This document shows, piece after piece, positions 48,001 to 54,766 of a stretch of DNA of 64,000 nt. Source of the DNA: Agelaius tricolor (lineage: Eukaryota; Chordata; Aves; Passeriformes; Icteridae); the NCBI GenBank assembly GCA_023055355.1, contig JALJCS010000001.1, forward strand, positions 95,279,381 through 95,343,380, read 5' to 3'. A program made the position numbers and the translations under genes. The number at the start of each line of letters is the position of its first letter. Positions within the stretch are counted from its first letter, which is position 1. The notes under the pieces were generated by a model. The model saw only the letters and a list, made by a program, of their open reading frames with translations. It was not told where the DNA came from and ran no database searches.

Positions 48001-49367
48001 CTGATGGAAAACAGCAGTAAATTACTAGTAGAAAAAAAAGCTGCTATATTTTCAAATGTGACTTATTTCTGAAGGCAAGTAAAATGGAAATAGTAACCGT
48101 ATGGTATGTACTGCCCTTAGAACATATTTGTGTGTACTACAAATGGACATAAAGTTGCTAGGGAACAACACGACCTTAATTCTATAAAACTAAGATGCCC
48201 CTAGTTTGTGAACCCTTTAAAACTGCTTTTAACTTCCAATATAGTTCTGTTTTGACAACAGCTCTTAATGCTTACCTCACACTTTAATGAACTCCTGCAT
48301 TCATTTTTTAATTACTAAAACTTCACATTTCTTAATATTTTCTTAAGATTACAGCATAGCCTGCTGCTGCAGCAGCCTCTGTGGTTATGTCTATTTTCCT
48401 ACCTCCCTTCCAATCCATAGTGTTTGGCAGAATATTAGATGATACAAATTCATATATGAATTATTTTTGTACTCAATCAAAGGATTCGGCGACTTCTTAC
48501 TAGAGAACCACAGCATACCTTTTAAATTTGCAGATTCTACTCTCCAAATATCTAGGAATAACAAATAAACTGACATGAATTCTTTGCGCATGACACTTGT
48601 TCTTTTACAATTCATTAGTCATTTTGGAAATAAATATATTCATATTAAGAAAACAAATTAGTAACAATAAAATGTCACAAGGACAAAGTATGCATTCAAA
48701 CTATACACACAGGATTAAAGTTTTAGCCAAAATCCAAACATACCAAGTAAAGGATTAAGTTATAAGAAAAAAAAACACCAGCCTTAACTCCATTCAGTGA
48801 AATAAGCAGAGGAAGAAAAACCTAGAATCTTTAAGCTCAGTTTAACTTGATGAAGGCCTAAAGCCACTGCAGTACTTGAACTATAACTGTCAAGTTCTGA
48901 GTAGCATCATCATTAAAGGAAGGAAAAGCTGAAGCTGCTTGGATACCCTACTTATTAACTTCATTATTCTGTATGTTCACATATTGCTTGTCTGTGCTCC
49001 TTACACTTACACAGAAGCTCCAAAGACAACTGCAACTCTTGTGAAATCTACTATGCCCTGTGTTGTAAGCCCCATTTTCCCAATAAAGCTTACATTACAA
49101 TGAACTCCTATTTGGCAATACTATTTAAAAGAATAACTTATTTGAAATATTTTCTTAATCACTTAAAGTTTAAAATATAATATATTATTTCTTATTCATA
49201 AATTACAGAAAATAAGTATTTAATTATAAATACACATTTATACTTTCAATAGCCTAGATAAAAGCATCCTTACTCTTTCTCTGCATCTCCTTCACTTTCT
49301 TCTGCATGATCAAAGCTCCAATTACTTTTAAAACCTCCATCTCTCTTGGACTGTGATCTATCCAAAG
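171..49367 (-). CDS. SENP6: SENP6, SUMO-specific (sentrin) protease 6, partial gene, 21 exons (E2-E22)
   Basis: A cysteine isopeptidase of family C48 (Ulp1/SENP). The family member is known to act in the nucleus, shortening poly-SUMO2/3 chains on chromatin and kinetochore proteins. Translating the 21 exons gives one continuous protein that follows remembered human SENP6 throughout. Landmarks are SKRDGGFK near the start, [31 protein letters not shown]...[64 protein letters not shown] and [17 protein letters not shown]. Splice phases agree at every junction. Catalytic His is at 8071-8073 and catalytic Asp at 218-220. The catalytic Cys (commonly cited as Cys1030 in human), the C-terminus and the initiator exon are outside the window. 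SENP7, the paralogue, is the only serious alternative, but the N-terminal half matches SENP6 specifically. The promoter and start codon cannot be seen. Confidence 0.97.
240..2419 (-). other. SENP6 intron E21-E22
   Basis: 2.2 kb of AT-rich intron. I recognise no repeat family and no further coding exon; short stop-free frames do not resemble SENP6. Confidence 0.8.
2420..2508 (-). CDS. SENP6: SENP6 exon E21
   Basis: 89 nt, phase 0 in and two bases out, encoding [20 protein letters not shown], then WYLKPTICK and a split Gln. Human reads [30 protein letters not shown]. It is the acidic end of the insertion, just before the strand with the catalytic Asp. The acceptor is TTGCTTCTGTAG and the donor is GTAAGTATT. 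Confidence 0.95.
2509..4566 (-). other. SENP6 intron E20-E21
   Basis: 2.1 kb. It contains an open frame on the plus strand (3549-3893) with no recognisable product or splice context, and a perfect 10-bp inverted repeat at 3774-3795. Nothing else stands out. Confidence 0.8.
3774..3795. repeat. Perfect 10-bp inverted repeat with 2-nt spacer
   Basis: The arms gtatgtatgt and acatacatac flank gt. The arms are made of TATG/CATA tetranucleotide units, so this is probably a mirror-type microsatellite rather than a binding site. Confidence 0.7.
4567..4670 (-). CDS. SENP6: SENP6 exon E20, insertion region
   Basis: 104 nt (two bases in, 34 codons, phase 0 out). It encodes [20 protein letters not shown], then [15 protein letters not shown]. 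Human has DGLSKIRLNYSDESPEAG and [14 protein letters not shown], so this part of the insertion is well conserved. The acceptor chosen is GATTGATACAG, because the DGL start and the phase agree with both neighbours. The donor is GTAAAGAAT. Confidence 0.93.
4671..7643 (-). other. SENP6 intron E19-E20
   Basis: 3.0 kb of ordinary AT-rich intron. There is a pyrimidine-rich tract on the minus strand near 5633-5645. No mobile element family could be recognised. Confidence 0.75.
7644..8077 (-). CDS. SENP6: SENP6 exon E19: catalytic His plus variable insertion
   Basis: 434 nt (one base in, 144 codons, one base out). It opens [20 protein letters not shown], and the His codon at 8071-8073 is the catalytic histidine, by position with HW in all SENPs. 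After about 30 conserved residues it passes into a serine-, lysine- and acid-rich region with little resemblance to human beyond its length, which is part of the SENP6/7 insertion between catalytic His and Asp. It ends [15 protein letters not shown]. The acceptor is TTCCTTGGCAG and the donor is GTATGTAAT. Plus-strand open frames across this exon are shadows. Confidence 0.96.
8078..11135 (-). other. SENP6 intron E18-E19
   Basis: 3.1 kb between the catalytic-His exon and the preceding protease exon. Open frames on both strands here lack coding resemblance. No repeat family recognised. Confidence 0.75.
11136..11228 (-). CDS. SENP6: SENP6 exon E18, protease domain
   Basis: 93 nt (one base in, 30 codons, two bases out). 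It encodes [20 protein letters not shown], then [11 protein letters not shown], identical or nearly so to human. The final split Ala leads to AHWF in E19. In SENPs this stretch contains the tryptophan loop (VKTWT) and the strand before the catalytic His. The acceptor is TCTTTCAG and the donor is GTAAGTGAA. Confidence 0.96.
11459..11581 (-). CDS. SENP6: SENP6 exon E17, protease domain
   Basis: 123 nt (one base in, 40 codons, two bases out), encoding [33 protein letters not shown] and ETSNL. Human reads [33 protein letters not shown], almost identical. FFYKRL is the conserved helix of SENP catalytic domains that packs under the active site. The donor is GTAAGTCTG. Confidence 0.96.
11582..12442 (-). 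other. SENP6 intron E16-E17
   Basis: 861 bp. It contains a T run at 12184-12200, A-rich on the gene strand, and an A-rich tract near 11591-11618. Nothing else recognised. Confidence 0.8.
12443..12559 (-). CDS. SENP6: SENP6 exon E16, start of C48 protease domain
   Basis: 117 nt (one base in, 38 codons, two bases out). It encodes [20 protein letters not shown], then [18 protein letters not shown]. The L-N-E-G-E-F-L-N-D pattern is the opening of Ulp1/SENP protease domains, in which the substrate-binding surface begins. The PPSPAKGG stretch (12523-12546) corresponds to the proline-rich insertion loop described for SENP6/SENP7 that helps select SUMO2/3. Human has four prolines, whereas this sequence has Ser third. 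Confidence 0.95.
12560..12643 (-). other. SENP6 intron E15-E16 (84 bp)
   Basis: A very short intron with donor GTAAGATAT and acceptor TTCTTCTCAG. Both ends are required by phase, since E15 ends GAA AA and E16 opens G TTG. Confidence 0.9.
12644..12750 (-). CDS. SENP6: SENP6 exon E15
   Basis: 107 nt, phase 0 in, two bases out. It encodes [27 protein letters not shown] and TVFIGPIEK, against human [20 protein letters not shown] and IFIGPVEK. It leads directly into the protease domain. The acceptor is TTCTCTTAAG and the donor is GTAAGATAT. Only 84 bp of intron separate it from E16. Confidence 0.94.
12751..13342 (-). other. SENP6 intron E14-E15
   Basis: 592 bp of AT-rich intron with no recognised content. 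Confidence 0.8.
13343..13569 (-). CDS. SENP6: SENP6 exon E14
   Basis: 227 nt, with two bases completing a split codon and then 75 codons to phase 0. It encodes [38 protein letters not shown] and [11 protein letters not shown], closely matching human [22 protein letters not shown] and GIKNNISNFF. This is the end of the conserved domain before the protease. The acceptor is TTTTTTTGCAG. The donor AAT/GTAATTATG is weaker than its neighbours but is supported by phase and by the human boundary KIKT/V. Confidence 0.95.
13570..15431 (-). other. SENP6 intron E13-E14
   Basis: 1.9 kb. Overlapping open frames around 14367-14852 on both strands are chance frames without splice or family support. No repeat recognised. 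Confidence 0.75.
15432..15611 (-). CDS. SENP6: SENP6 exon E13 (CEWC / KLPVVFLQ segment)
   Basis: 180 nt, with two bases completing Glu, 59 codons and one base out. It contains [20 protein letters not shown] followed by VVFLQTVPS, and ends [10 protein letters not shown]. The CEWC pair lies at 15547-15558 and is also in human SENP6. Alternating hydrophobic strands here and in E14 look like a small beta-rich, possibly PH-like domain, but that is inference. The acceptor is TTTTCTCATAG and the donor is GTAAGTAAA. Confidence 0.95.
15612..17110 (-). other. SENP6 intron E12-E13
   Basis: 1.5 kb. Contains a 20-base A run at 16208-16227. No exon or repeat family recognised. Confidence 0.78.
17111..17153 (-). 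CDS. SENP6: SENP6 exon E12 (43 nt)
   Basis: A short exon, phase 0 in and one base out, encoding [14 protein letters not shown]. Human reads FCLDFIKIQLDEP. The acceptor is TGTCTTTCAG and the donor is GTGAGTACA. Confidence 0.93.
17154..18027 (-). other. SENP6 intron E11-E12
   Basis: 874 bp with nothing recognised. The minus-strand frame 17497-17718 is not homologous to SENP6. Confidence 0.78.
18028..18198 (-). CDS. SENP6: SENP6 exon E11 with nuclear localisation signal
   Basis: 171 nt, symmetric phase 0 to 0 (57 codons). [12 protein letters not shown] near its start (about 18054-18077) is a classical Pro-x-Lys-Arg-Arg-Lys nuclear localisation signal, and human has NTPLKRRKVFSQ. It continues [20 protein letters not shown] and VVEPVI, the first strands of the conserved domain before the protease. 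The acceptor is TTACTTTTCAG and the donor is GTGAGTACC. Confidence 0.95.
18199..20681 (-). other. SENP6 intron E10-E11
   Basis: 2.5 kb of AT-rich intron. No recognisable mobile element or exon. Confidence 0.75.
20682..20914 (-). CDS. SENP6: SENP6 exon E10 (functional copy; SIM-like motif)
   Basis: 233 nt. TT completes Ile, then 77 codons to phase 0. It opens with [11 protein letters not shown] (20883-20914), a hydrophobic core followed by acids, which is the form of a SUMO-interacting motif. It then reads [39 protein letters not shown] and ends [10 protein letters not shown]. Human SENP6 has [31 protein letters not shown] and [10 protein letters not shown]. The acceptor is TTTTCTGTTTAG and the donor is GTACTATTT. 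This copy is taken as the real exon because it retains the donor and leads in frame into E11. Its 233-nt length means two copies could not both be included in frame. Confidence 0.95.
20690..21258 (-). repeat. Tandem duplication, two copies of about 285 bp, covering exon E10 and its upstream intron flank
   Basis: Copy 1 runs from about 20690 to 20970 and copy 2 from about 20975 to 21258. Matching landmarks are 284-286 bp apart: gtgtga at 20711 and 20995, gacaaaacaacta at 20905 and 21191. Homology extends past the exon into the 5' intron flank (cattctcaaccactac against cattctctaccactat, then aacaaatttct against aacagaaatttct). On the 3' side of the exon it ends within a few bases of the E10 donor. 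Confidence 0.92.
20915..22044 (-). other. SENP6 intron E9-E10
   Basis: 1.1 kb. Its 3' third contains the extra copy of E10. The remaining 21260-22044 is plain AT-rich intron with an open minus-strand frame (21661-21885) that has no homology. Confidence 0.82.
20966..21200 (-). pseudogene. Decayed tandem duplicate of SENP6 exon E10
   Basis: This block repeats E10 about 285 bp further 5' in the gene. It keeps the upstream acceptor (TTTTCTGTTTAG) and would open in frame after E9 with [20 protein letters not shown]. Across the roughly 150 nt from AATAGTGGC to AGTATAACAA only about four bases differ from E10. Further on, one base is missing (ACAAGAGTACGG against ACAACAGATACAG), the shifted frame stops at TAG 20992-20994, and the E10 donor CAG/GTAC has become an A-rich run without GT. 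It therefore cannot be spliced as a normal internal exon. The acidic run is one codon longer than in E10. Confidence 0.88.
22045..22447 (-). CDS. SENP6: SENP6 exon E9 with zinc-ribbon-like CxxC pair
   Basis: 403 nt, phase 0 in, one base (A) carried out. The first part reads [10 protein letters not shown] and then a CPNCG...CRHC motif (22367-22417) with spacing C-x2-C-x9-C-x2-C, resembling double-zinc-ribbon modules. The exon continues with [33 protein letters not shown] and STKKFYSS, and ends SELNDP, all of which track human SENP6. The acceptor is TCTCCTTTAG and the donor is GTAAGTACC. From memory, human SENP6 joins CLTH directly to LEDLQ here without the CxxC pair, so this piece may be absent or alternatively spliced in mammals. 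Confidence 0.94.
22526..22735 (-). mobile_element. CR1 LINE 3' fragment
   Basis: On the plus strand it reads aatcatataatcacttaggt then ggaaaagaccttt..atcatcaagtccaa, and on to ctctggggacagtgactcaa and cttttccaatgcttgaaaaccct. This is the reverse complement of a CR1 3' end, so the element lies in the gene's orientation. It is truncated at its 5' end near 22735, as CR1 copies usually are. Confidence 0.9.
22736..24718 (-). other. SENP6 intron E8-E9, remainder
   Basis: About 2 kb between the CR1 fragment and E8. It includes a 31-base T run at 24031-24061 (poly-A on the gene strand). No exon recognised. Confidence 0.78.
24031..24061. repeat. (T)31 homopolymer
   Basis: Uninterrupted run of 31 T. 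It could be the poly-A tail of an old minus-strand insertion, but no polyadenylation signal or recognisable body lies next to it. Confidence 0.9.
24719..24858 (-). CDS. SENP6: SENP6 exon E8
   Basis: 140 nt ending in phase 0. It encodes an acidic serine stretch ([11 protein letters not shown]), then basic [16 protein letters not shown] and [16 protein letters not shown]. Human SENP6 reads EIKRKVQQKRHCSTYQ and PASKKCLT at the same place. The acceptor is TTCCCTTCTAG and the donor is GTAGGTTAT. Confidence 0.94.
24859..26136 (-). other. SENP6 intron E7-E8
   Basis: 1.3 kb. Contains a short tandem duplication at about 25867-25921. A minus-strand frame 25474-25767 has no homology to SENP6. Nothing else recognised. 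Confidence 0.75.
25867..25921. repeat. Short tandem duplication, 29-bp period
   Basis: gcttttaaaataact followed by agcctaat occurs at 25867 and, with one added base, again from 25896. Confidence 0.8.
26137..26207 (-). CDS. SENP6: SENP6 exon E7
   Basis: 71 nt. The first base completes Arg, then 23 codons, with one base carried over. It encodes [20 protein letters not shown] and QGV, corresponding to human [23 protein letters not shown]. The acceptor is AATTTTCCAG and the donor is GTAAGTTAC. Confidence 0.94.
26208..31214 (-). other. SENP6 intron E6-E7
   Basis: 5.0 kb. Contains imperfect tandem duplications at 26388-26438 and 30823-30869. No mobile element family recognised with confidence, and no exon. 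Several open frames here (28571-28969, 29677-29916) are unsupported. Confidence 0.75.
26388..26438. repeat. Short tandem duplication, 25-bp period
   Basis: agtgtttctgatctaaataa followed by tcaat is repeated immediately as agtgtttctgatctgtaata followed by atcaat. Confidence 0.85.
31215..31235 (-). CDS. SENP6: SENP6 microexon E6 (21 nt)
   Basis: A 21-nt exon encoding the Ser-Asn-Leu-Asp-Arg-Lys-Glu-Arg segment, with split codons at both ends (phase 2 in, phase 2 out). The acceptor is CATATTTTAAG after a long T/C-rich tract and the donor is GTAAGCTTA. It matches SSLDRKER in human. Skipping it leaves the frame intact, joining AG to the first base of E7 to give Arg. The two human isoform lengths I remember (1112 and 1105) differ by seven residues, which would fit optional use of this exon. 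Confidence 0.9.
31601..31675 (-). mobile_element. CR1 LINE 3'-end remnant
   Basis: atcacagaatcattaaggtt continuing ggaaaagact and on to ggtcaaccactaaaacaatc is the reverse complement of a CR1 3' terminus. Only about 75 bp are recognisable. Confidence 0.8.
35153..35562 (+). mobile_element. CR1 LINE 3' fragment
   Basis: Plus-strand CR1. It has agttgggcttgttagcctag, gagaccttattgtggccttc, aatgaggtggtaaaacactg, gagcaacctgatctagttga and gggggattggactagatag, with terminus ctgttctatgagtctatt. This covers the last coding part of CR1 ORF2 and its 3' end, and is broken by many changes. It is opposite to the gene. Confidence 0.9.
36532..36633 (-). CDS. SENP6: SENP6 exon E5
   Basis: 102 nt. The first base completes the Ser codon from E4, then 33 codons containing [20 protein letters not shown] and VKTAAQ, ending AG of another split codon. 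The [13 protein letters not shown] core is nearly identical to human SENP6 and was a key anchor. The acceptor is ATGTTTGCAG and the donor is GTAAGAC. Confidence 0.96.
38787..38820. repeat. Exact 17-bp tandem duplication
   Basis: attttaataataaatgt occurs twice back to back. Confidence 0.9.
40760..41513 (+). mobile_element. Probable endogenous retroviral LTR (solo), boundaries uncertain
   Basis: The block is clearly richer in G+C than the intron around it. Its right end reads taaatggttatctcaatcca, cagtctctgtctttgtccct, ggaggggacaagaaggtaag, tggcttatttagagtttagt and ttccagatggtgataaatca. This order (taaa..ttatctcaaccca, then gtgagtggct..gtttagtt.ccag, then taaaccaca) is the 3' part of common avian retroviral LTRs. 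The left edge is a guess and no internal viral genes are seen. Open frames on both strands inside it are taken as chance frames. Confidence 0.5.
42289..42431 (-). CDS. SENP6: SENP6 exon E4
   Basis: 143 nt, phase 0 in, ending in AG of a split Ser codon. It encodes [20 protein letters not shown], then a basic stretch [13 protein letters not shown] and [14 protein letters not shown]. The GNxIGLNM and KKL elements match human SENP6. The acceptor is TTGTGACAG and the donor is GTAATG. Confidence 0.94.
42432..42888 (-). other. SENP6 intron E3-E4
   Basis: 457 bp, AT-rich, nothing recognised. Confidence 0.8.
42889..42952 (-). CDS. SENP6: SENP6 exon E3
   Basis: 64 nt. The first base (C) completes the split Asp from E2, then 21 codons read [21 protein letters not shown] and end in phase 0 before donor GTAAATAAT. 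The acceptor is CACCGTTCTAG. It aligns to the TNLLSVDEDEDSETSKGKK segment of human SENP6. The segment is acidic, serine-rich and probably disordered. Confidence 0.92.
43544..43598. repeat. Polypurine (A/G) tract
   Basis: About 55 bases of almost pure A and G on the plus strand, ending in a run of A; low-complexity sequence. Confidence 0.85.
45309..45319. repeat. (G)11 homopolymer
   Basis: Eleven consecutive G in otherwise AT-rich intron. Confidence 0.9.
49274..49367 (-). CDS. SENP6: SENP6 exon E2 (second coding exon)
   Basis: 94 nt, entering two bases into a codon (CT completes Ala) and leaving with GA of a split Asp. It encodes [20 protein letters not shown] followed by [11 protein letters not shown], matching the [24 protein letters not shown] stretch of human SENP6. 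The acceptor is TTCTCATTTCAG and the donor is GTAAGGATG. The first coding exon, expected to be GC-rich and to encode about 17 residues, is not present up to 64000. Confidence 0.95.
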
Positions 49368-52300
49368 CTGAAATGAGAACAAGTGAAGATAAGTCTTGAT
49401 TTCAAGCTGAGTTATTAATCAACACAAACTAGAGGAGTAAACCAGATGCACGTATTTTCCCCCAGTATTTATTTTATTGACATCAGTGTTTAACTATCAT
49501 TTCATCAGTAAGTCCATCAATGCAGTGGTGATTATTATTTCCCTAAATAAATAAAAGTATCTGTCAACATCTTATTAACAGTAAGTTAGCAAGCTATTAA
49601 AAATTATGACCTGAGGTCATGTAGTAACTATTTTCAACTGTTTTACTGATACTCATATATTTAAGGGTAGTTTCTCTGATATGAACTGTATGCCACACAC
49701 AGAAAGGGTCCTAAAATGGATTATTTACATGACTAATAACCAAATGTATTCTGAATTTTTCCATATAAAAGCAATAGTTCCGAACTGTCTGAAGAACATT
49801 TGCAACTTAATATGCTGGATTTTTAATTCCACATCTGACACTGACCTGAATTAACATATAATGCAAATTAAAATTTCAGTGTTAGCATCAACTAAGTAAA
49901 AATTTTCTGTCATACTACATAAAATTTCAGATTTCTCTACTACAATATCCACCCTTACAGAGATTTTCCCATAATATCACGGCATGGGGTATTCTTAAGT
50001 GAAGGTGTTCCAGAGCACGGAGACAGCACTCGTTAAAGCACGGCACTGTTCCCCCTGGGCTTTAAATACTGCAATTAAGAGCTGTCTCACACAAATTCTC
50101 TGAGAGACAAACTATACAGCTGCTTTGATTACGGTTTAAGTGTGTTTTTTCTTACTACATTTGTCTTTACATTGTTGAAAATGCATTTAGAAATAATGAA
50201 TGAAACTGATATACTCTGATAGAAGCGACTAAGAAAGTCACAACCAACAACATATGTCTAGGATGAAGTATAAACAATGCACACAGAAATATTTATTGCA
50301 TATTCAACTTCTGCTTCCAACTACTTGCACCTACTGCAGGTCCTGAGCCATGGGTGAATAAGTTAAATACATATTTTTGTGGTTCAGCTTTTCCTACCCT
50401 CTTCTTCTCCCTGCTTGCTTTTTAATCAAGACTGCTATATAGAATCAACAACATCTTGCAGCAGAAAGTATCTCAGCTGAATTACAGGGGTATCTCCTTT
50501 TGTTAACTATGATTCAATCTGGCATCTTTTGCTCTTAGTACTCTACTTCTCCAGTCCATGTACTCAGGAAGCCAGTAATAAGTAACCCTTTCCTATTCCC
50601 TCATGATTGCATAGATTCCTGTTGTGTTCTTCCATTGTCTTCCTTTCCCAAGCAGAACAAGCAAAAAAATTAGTCAGCTTAATTTTTCTTCACCTGAAAG
50701 CTGTTTCAAGCCTTTAAATCCCTCTTGATGATTCTCTTTGAACCTCTTCTAGTCTATTATACCCTGTTGAGATGAGGATACACACACTATGAGGAATACT
50801 CAAAATGCATACTTCTCACAAATTTCTACAGATGCAGGATGTTGTTTCTGTTTTGTTCTTTGTTCCTTTCCTAGAAAATCTTGACAGTGGATTTGTTGTT
50901 TTCACTGCTTAAGAGAACTGCATTGATCTTTAGGTACCAGATAATTCCACCTTTCACTCATGATTGGTTAAGAAGTACTTCAGAGCCAATTGTTACCTAC
51001 AAAAATGCCCCTTTTTTACTTCTCAGTGGTTTAGATTACTTGACATTTACCTACACAGAATTTCATGTACAATTTCAGCCCACATAACTCAAAACCTGAG
51101 CATTTACAACTTTTTAGAAATAGCTAGACACTATACTAACCCAAGTATAGTTTAAACATCTACTAACCTGGTCATCTCGTTATCATACCCTTTTCCTTAT
51201 AACTGTCCACCAATGTAAGAGATCCTTGTGCAATTCAACTGGTTACTCCTATTAACAAAACAAACATTTTTCCCTCTTTTTTCTAACTCTTCCCAATTGT
51301 TTCTTATAAAATTTCCCATTTTATTCAGAGGTAATTCAGCCTCTCCTAAAGCCTTTGACTTTACAGAGGGAACAATGAAATCAATTCTGGTCTCCATTAT
51401 AATTTCCATGAAATTATAAAGCTCACTGATGTAAAGTTCCTCAAATACTGCCACTGCCTTTTTAAAATGCTGATATCACGCTAGCTACCCTCCTTACCTG
51501 TAGCAGAAATATGATGCTAACCACAAGCAACACACTGCAGTCATTAGCTCCTTTATCCCCCAGTTCCTCTTACAACACTTGGATGAATGCCATTTGATCA
51601 TGCTGCCTTGTTCACAGTTTGCTCAATGTACTGCAATTTCTTCCACTGATGCTTCATTTTGAGTCGTACACTCTGTCACATTCCTTATTAAGAAACATTC
51701 TGGCATGAAGAGCTCTCTAAGCGTTGCCAAAGTGAGTGCAAGCTATTCCATTATTCAGCTATGACCTTATATACTCCAAAGCCACCTTTTTCAATTGGGT
51801 TGTCTACTGATCTTCCAGACACTCCTCAAACTTTCCTGCTGAGTTTGAAGAAATACTTTACAATAGTTTTATGTCTGTTGGGAGTTACTAATCAATTTTT
51901 TCCCCACTTCATTATAATTACAGGTTAAATCCACCAGATTTTTTTTATTATTCTCTATTTTCATTACTCAGATAAAAGATCTGATTCAATAACTATGAAG
52001 TTTTATTTCAGATACTATATCTTACTCGGCTGTTTAGCCAGGCATTTTAGTATTTGGGGAGCCTTTTGAAATCTACTTAAACAAGTAGCATGCATGCTGT
52101 AAGTCTCCTATACCTTTAAATAACTCCCAAGCTGGCTGCAAATATTTTACAACTCCAGCTACATATTTTCTTTCTTTTTCAAAAGGTTTCTTAGTATTTT
52201 CTGTAATTCTTCTTTTAATTAAGCATTTTTGTATTGGACAGTTCAATTCACTGCTACTGATCAGTGCAGCTATCCATGGAAAATGTCTCAGTATCCCAGT

Positions 52301-53439
52301 TCTGCTCATTCAACTCTGGATCAATTTTCACTCTCTCTAGCACTCTTGGTCCTAACAAAAATGTAAATCTAGAAGTATACCATCATGTTAGCCAGAGTGT
52401 TCACCTGAGTTACTTGATCTGAACAGCCACTTGGTATCTGATTCCATACAGGATTTTTAATGTTTTTAAGGGGATAACAAGTAATCTGTTACTAAGGTTA
52501 AGCTGCTGACTATTTTGTACGAAGACTTAAATTTGGAACCCCAATGATGCAATTTTCACTATGTGCACTATTCAAGGTCTTTTTAATCAACAAGGCACAG
52601 TCATACGCAGAGGTGAAAATATTCAAAAAAGCAGCGCTAACCCTAAGATATTATGTCAAGAGAAGGTAATCCCTGTACCTCTGCATAAGACAGGCAGCAT
52701 GCTGGAGGGAGATTTCACTCTCATTTTTCCTCACAATACTAACTCCCTTTGGTGCTGTTACACTAAGGGAGGTATCAGTTCTGAGCCCAAGAAAGTACAT
52801 GGAATTTAACTAGAGAAGTTACACAGGTGTAGCTGACACATTTCACAGCTTTTTTAAACAACGGTTACATGTAATTTCTAACAAGTCAATTTTAAAAAAT
52901 CCTGAAAAAATAGTGTGTTTCATTAGGACATTTATGACATTACTAACCACACCCTGAAGCCATACAGTCTTCTTGTGTAAAACACAATTATCAAATTTTG
53001 GATTAGAAAGCAAAATATGCCTGTAGGAAAATGTCAGCAAGCAGATCAACACCTTTAAATTACTGTGTGTGGACACTGTTTTGTAAACTCCTTCAGCAGG
53101 AGTTACTGTCATTCAACAGTTCAAGCAATTCCTAAATGGAAGGAAAATCTTCATAGTGAATATCCATCAAGTAAGAGCAAAATTTTGCAGTTGCAAAAAA
53201 AATAATCAGTTAAAATTCTGCCTAAAGCGCAAAATGAAAAATGACATACACAGTATTTAGTAAAGTGTTAGTGTCCAGCAAAAGACATCACCTTGGAAGA
53301 TGTGTTTTTCTCATGTCTTGTACCTTGTGCCTCTAAGGCAAATCATTCCATACCAATCTACACTACAACACACTAGAAAAACATCCTTATTTCTTTGTTT
53401 TGTATGTGATGCTGGATTTGTGTAGCAAGATTTTGGTAG

Positions 53440-54766
53440 CAGTGGGGAGCTGCAGGAGATCAGAGGACCTCACCTCTGTGCCTGGGAAAACCATGGAGGA
53501 GATTCTCCTAGAAGACAGGCGAAGGCACGTACAAGACAAGAAAGTGACCAAGGCAGTGCCCATAGCTTAACTAAAAGCAAATCATGCCTGACCAGTCTGG
53601 TGGCCTTCTATGATGGAATGAATGACAACAATGGTCAACAAGGAGAGACTGTCTACCTACACTTCTCTAAGGCCTTTAATATGGTTCCACATTATGTCCT
53701 TATCTCCAAACTGAAAAGACATGGATGGACTATTTAGTGGGTAAGGAACTGGCTGGCTGGATGGAGCCAGCGAACTACAGCCAATGTCCAGGTGGCAGCT
53801 GGTGACAAGTGGCATCCTTCAGATCTCTCCTGACTCTTGGGACTGGTGCTCTTCCATGTCTTCATCAATGACATGGTGAGATCAAGAGCAGCCTCAGCAA
53901 GCTGGTAGATGACACCAAGCTGAGTGGTGCAGCTGACACAGTGGAAGGACCTGATGCCATCCAGGGGGGACCTGGACAAACTTGAGAAGTAGGCTTTCCC
54001 TTGAAATTCAACAAGCCCAAGAGCAAGGTACTGCACCTGAGTTGGGGAAATCCCAGACATGAGTACAGACTGGGAGAAGAAATCACTGAGAGAAGCCCTT
54101 TGGAGAGCACTTGGGTGTTCTCATGGATGAAAAGCTGGATATGAGCCAACAGTGCTCACTGAGAGCCCAGAAGGCCAATTGTATCCTGGGCTGCATAGAA
54201 AGCTGAGTGGCCAGCAAGTTGAGGGAGATGACTCTGCCCTCGTGAGACCCCACCTGGAGTAGTGCATCCTGCTCTGAGGTCCTCAATGCAAGAAAGACAT
54301 GGATCTGTTGAGAGTGGGTCCAGAAGAGGACACAAAGAGGATCAGAGGGTGAGAGCACCTCTCCTACAAAGACAGGCTGAGAGCGCTGTGATTGTTCAGC
54401 ATGGAGAAGACTTCAAAGAGACCTTACTGCAGTCTTGCAGTACCTTAAGTGTCTTATAAAAAGAAGAGAGAGGGATTTTTACATGGACAGACAGTGATGG
54501 GACAAGGGGCAGTGGTTTTAAACTGAAAGAGGGCAGGTTTACATTAAATGTACTACAAAGAAATACTTTGCTGGGAGGGTGGTGAGGCACTGGAACAGGT
54601 TGCCCAGAGAGGCTGTGGATGCCCACCCCTGGAAGTGTTCAAGGCCAGGCTGGATGGGGCCCTGAGCAACCTGATCTAGTGAATGGTATCCCTGTCCACA
54701 GAAAGGGCATTGGAACTAGATGCTCTTTAAGATCACTTTCACACCTAACAGTTGTATGATTCTCTC
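53440..54766 (+). mobile_element. CR1 LINE, 1.3 kb, decayed ORF2 (reverse transcriptase) 3' half
   Basis: The order matches CR1 ORF2. accatggaggagattctcct and gaccagtctggtggccttct are followed by ttctctaaggcctttaatat (from KAFDTVPH), then ggtaaggaactggctggctg, acatggtgagatcaag..ctcagcaagctggtagatga (the ADDTKL active-site region, here damaged), ccatggagaag-type and gaggcactggaacaggttgc motifs, and the end gttgtatgattctct. Many frameshifts and stops make it inactive. Long minus-strand open frames over it (53734-54060, 53865-54149, 54396-54626) are antisense shadows. It is oriented opposite to SENP6. Confidence 0.92.

Larger units (their letters stand above)
42953..49273 (-). other. SENP6 intron E2-E3
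   Basis: 6.3 kb. It holds a purine tract at 43544-43598 and a G11 run at 45309-45319. No exon and no mobile element recognised. Scattered small open frames (44101-44385, 46164-46367, 46626-46853) have no support. Confidence 0.75.

Noticed and set aside
53734..54626. Four minus-strand open frames
   Set aside because: They are antisense to the CR1 reverse-transcriptase remnant, which keeps frames open by composition; no independent protein family recognised.
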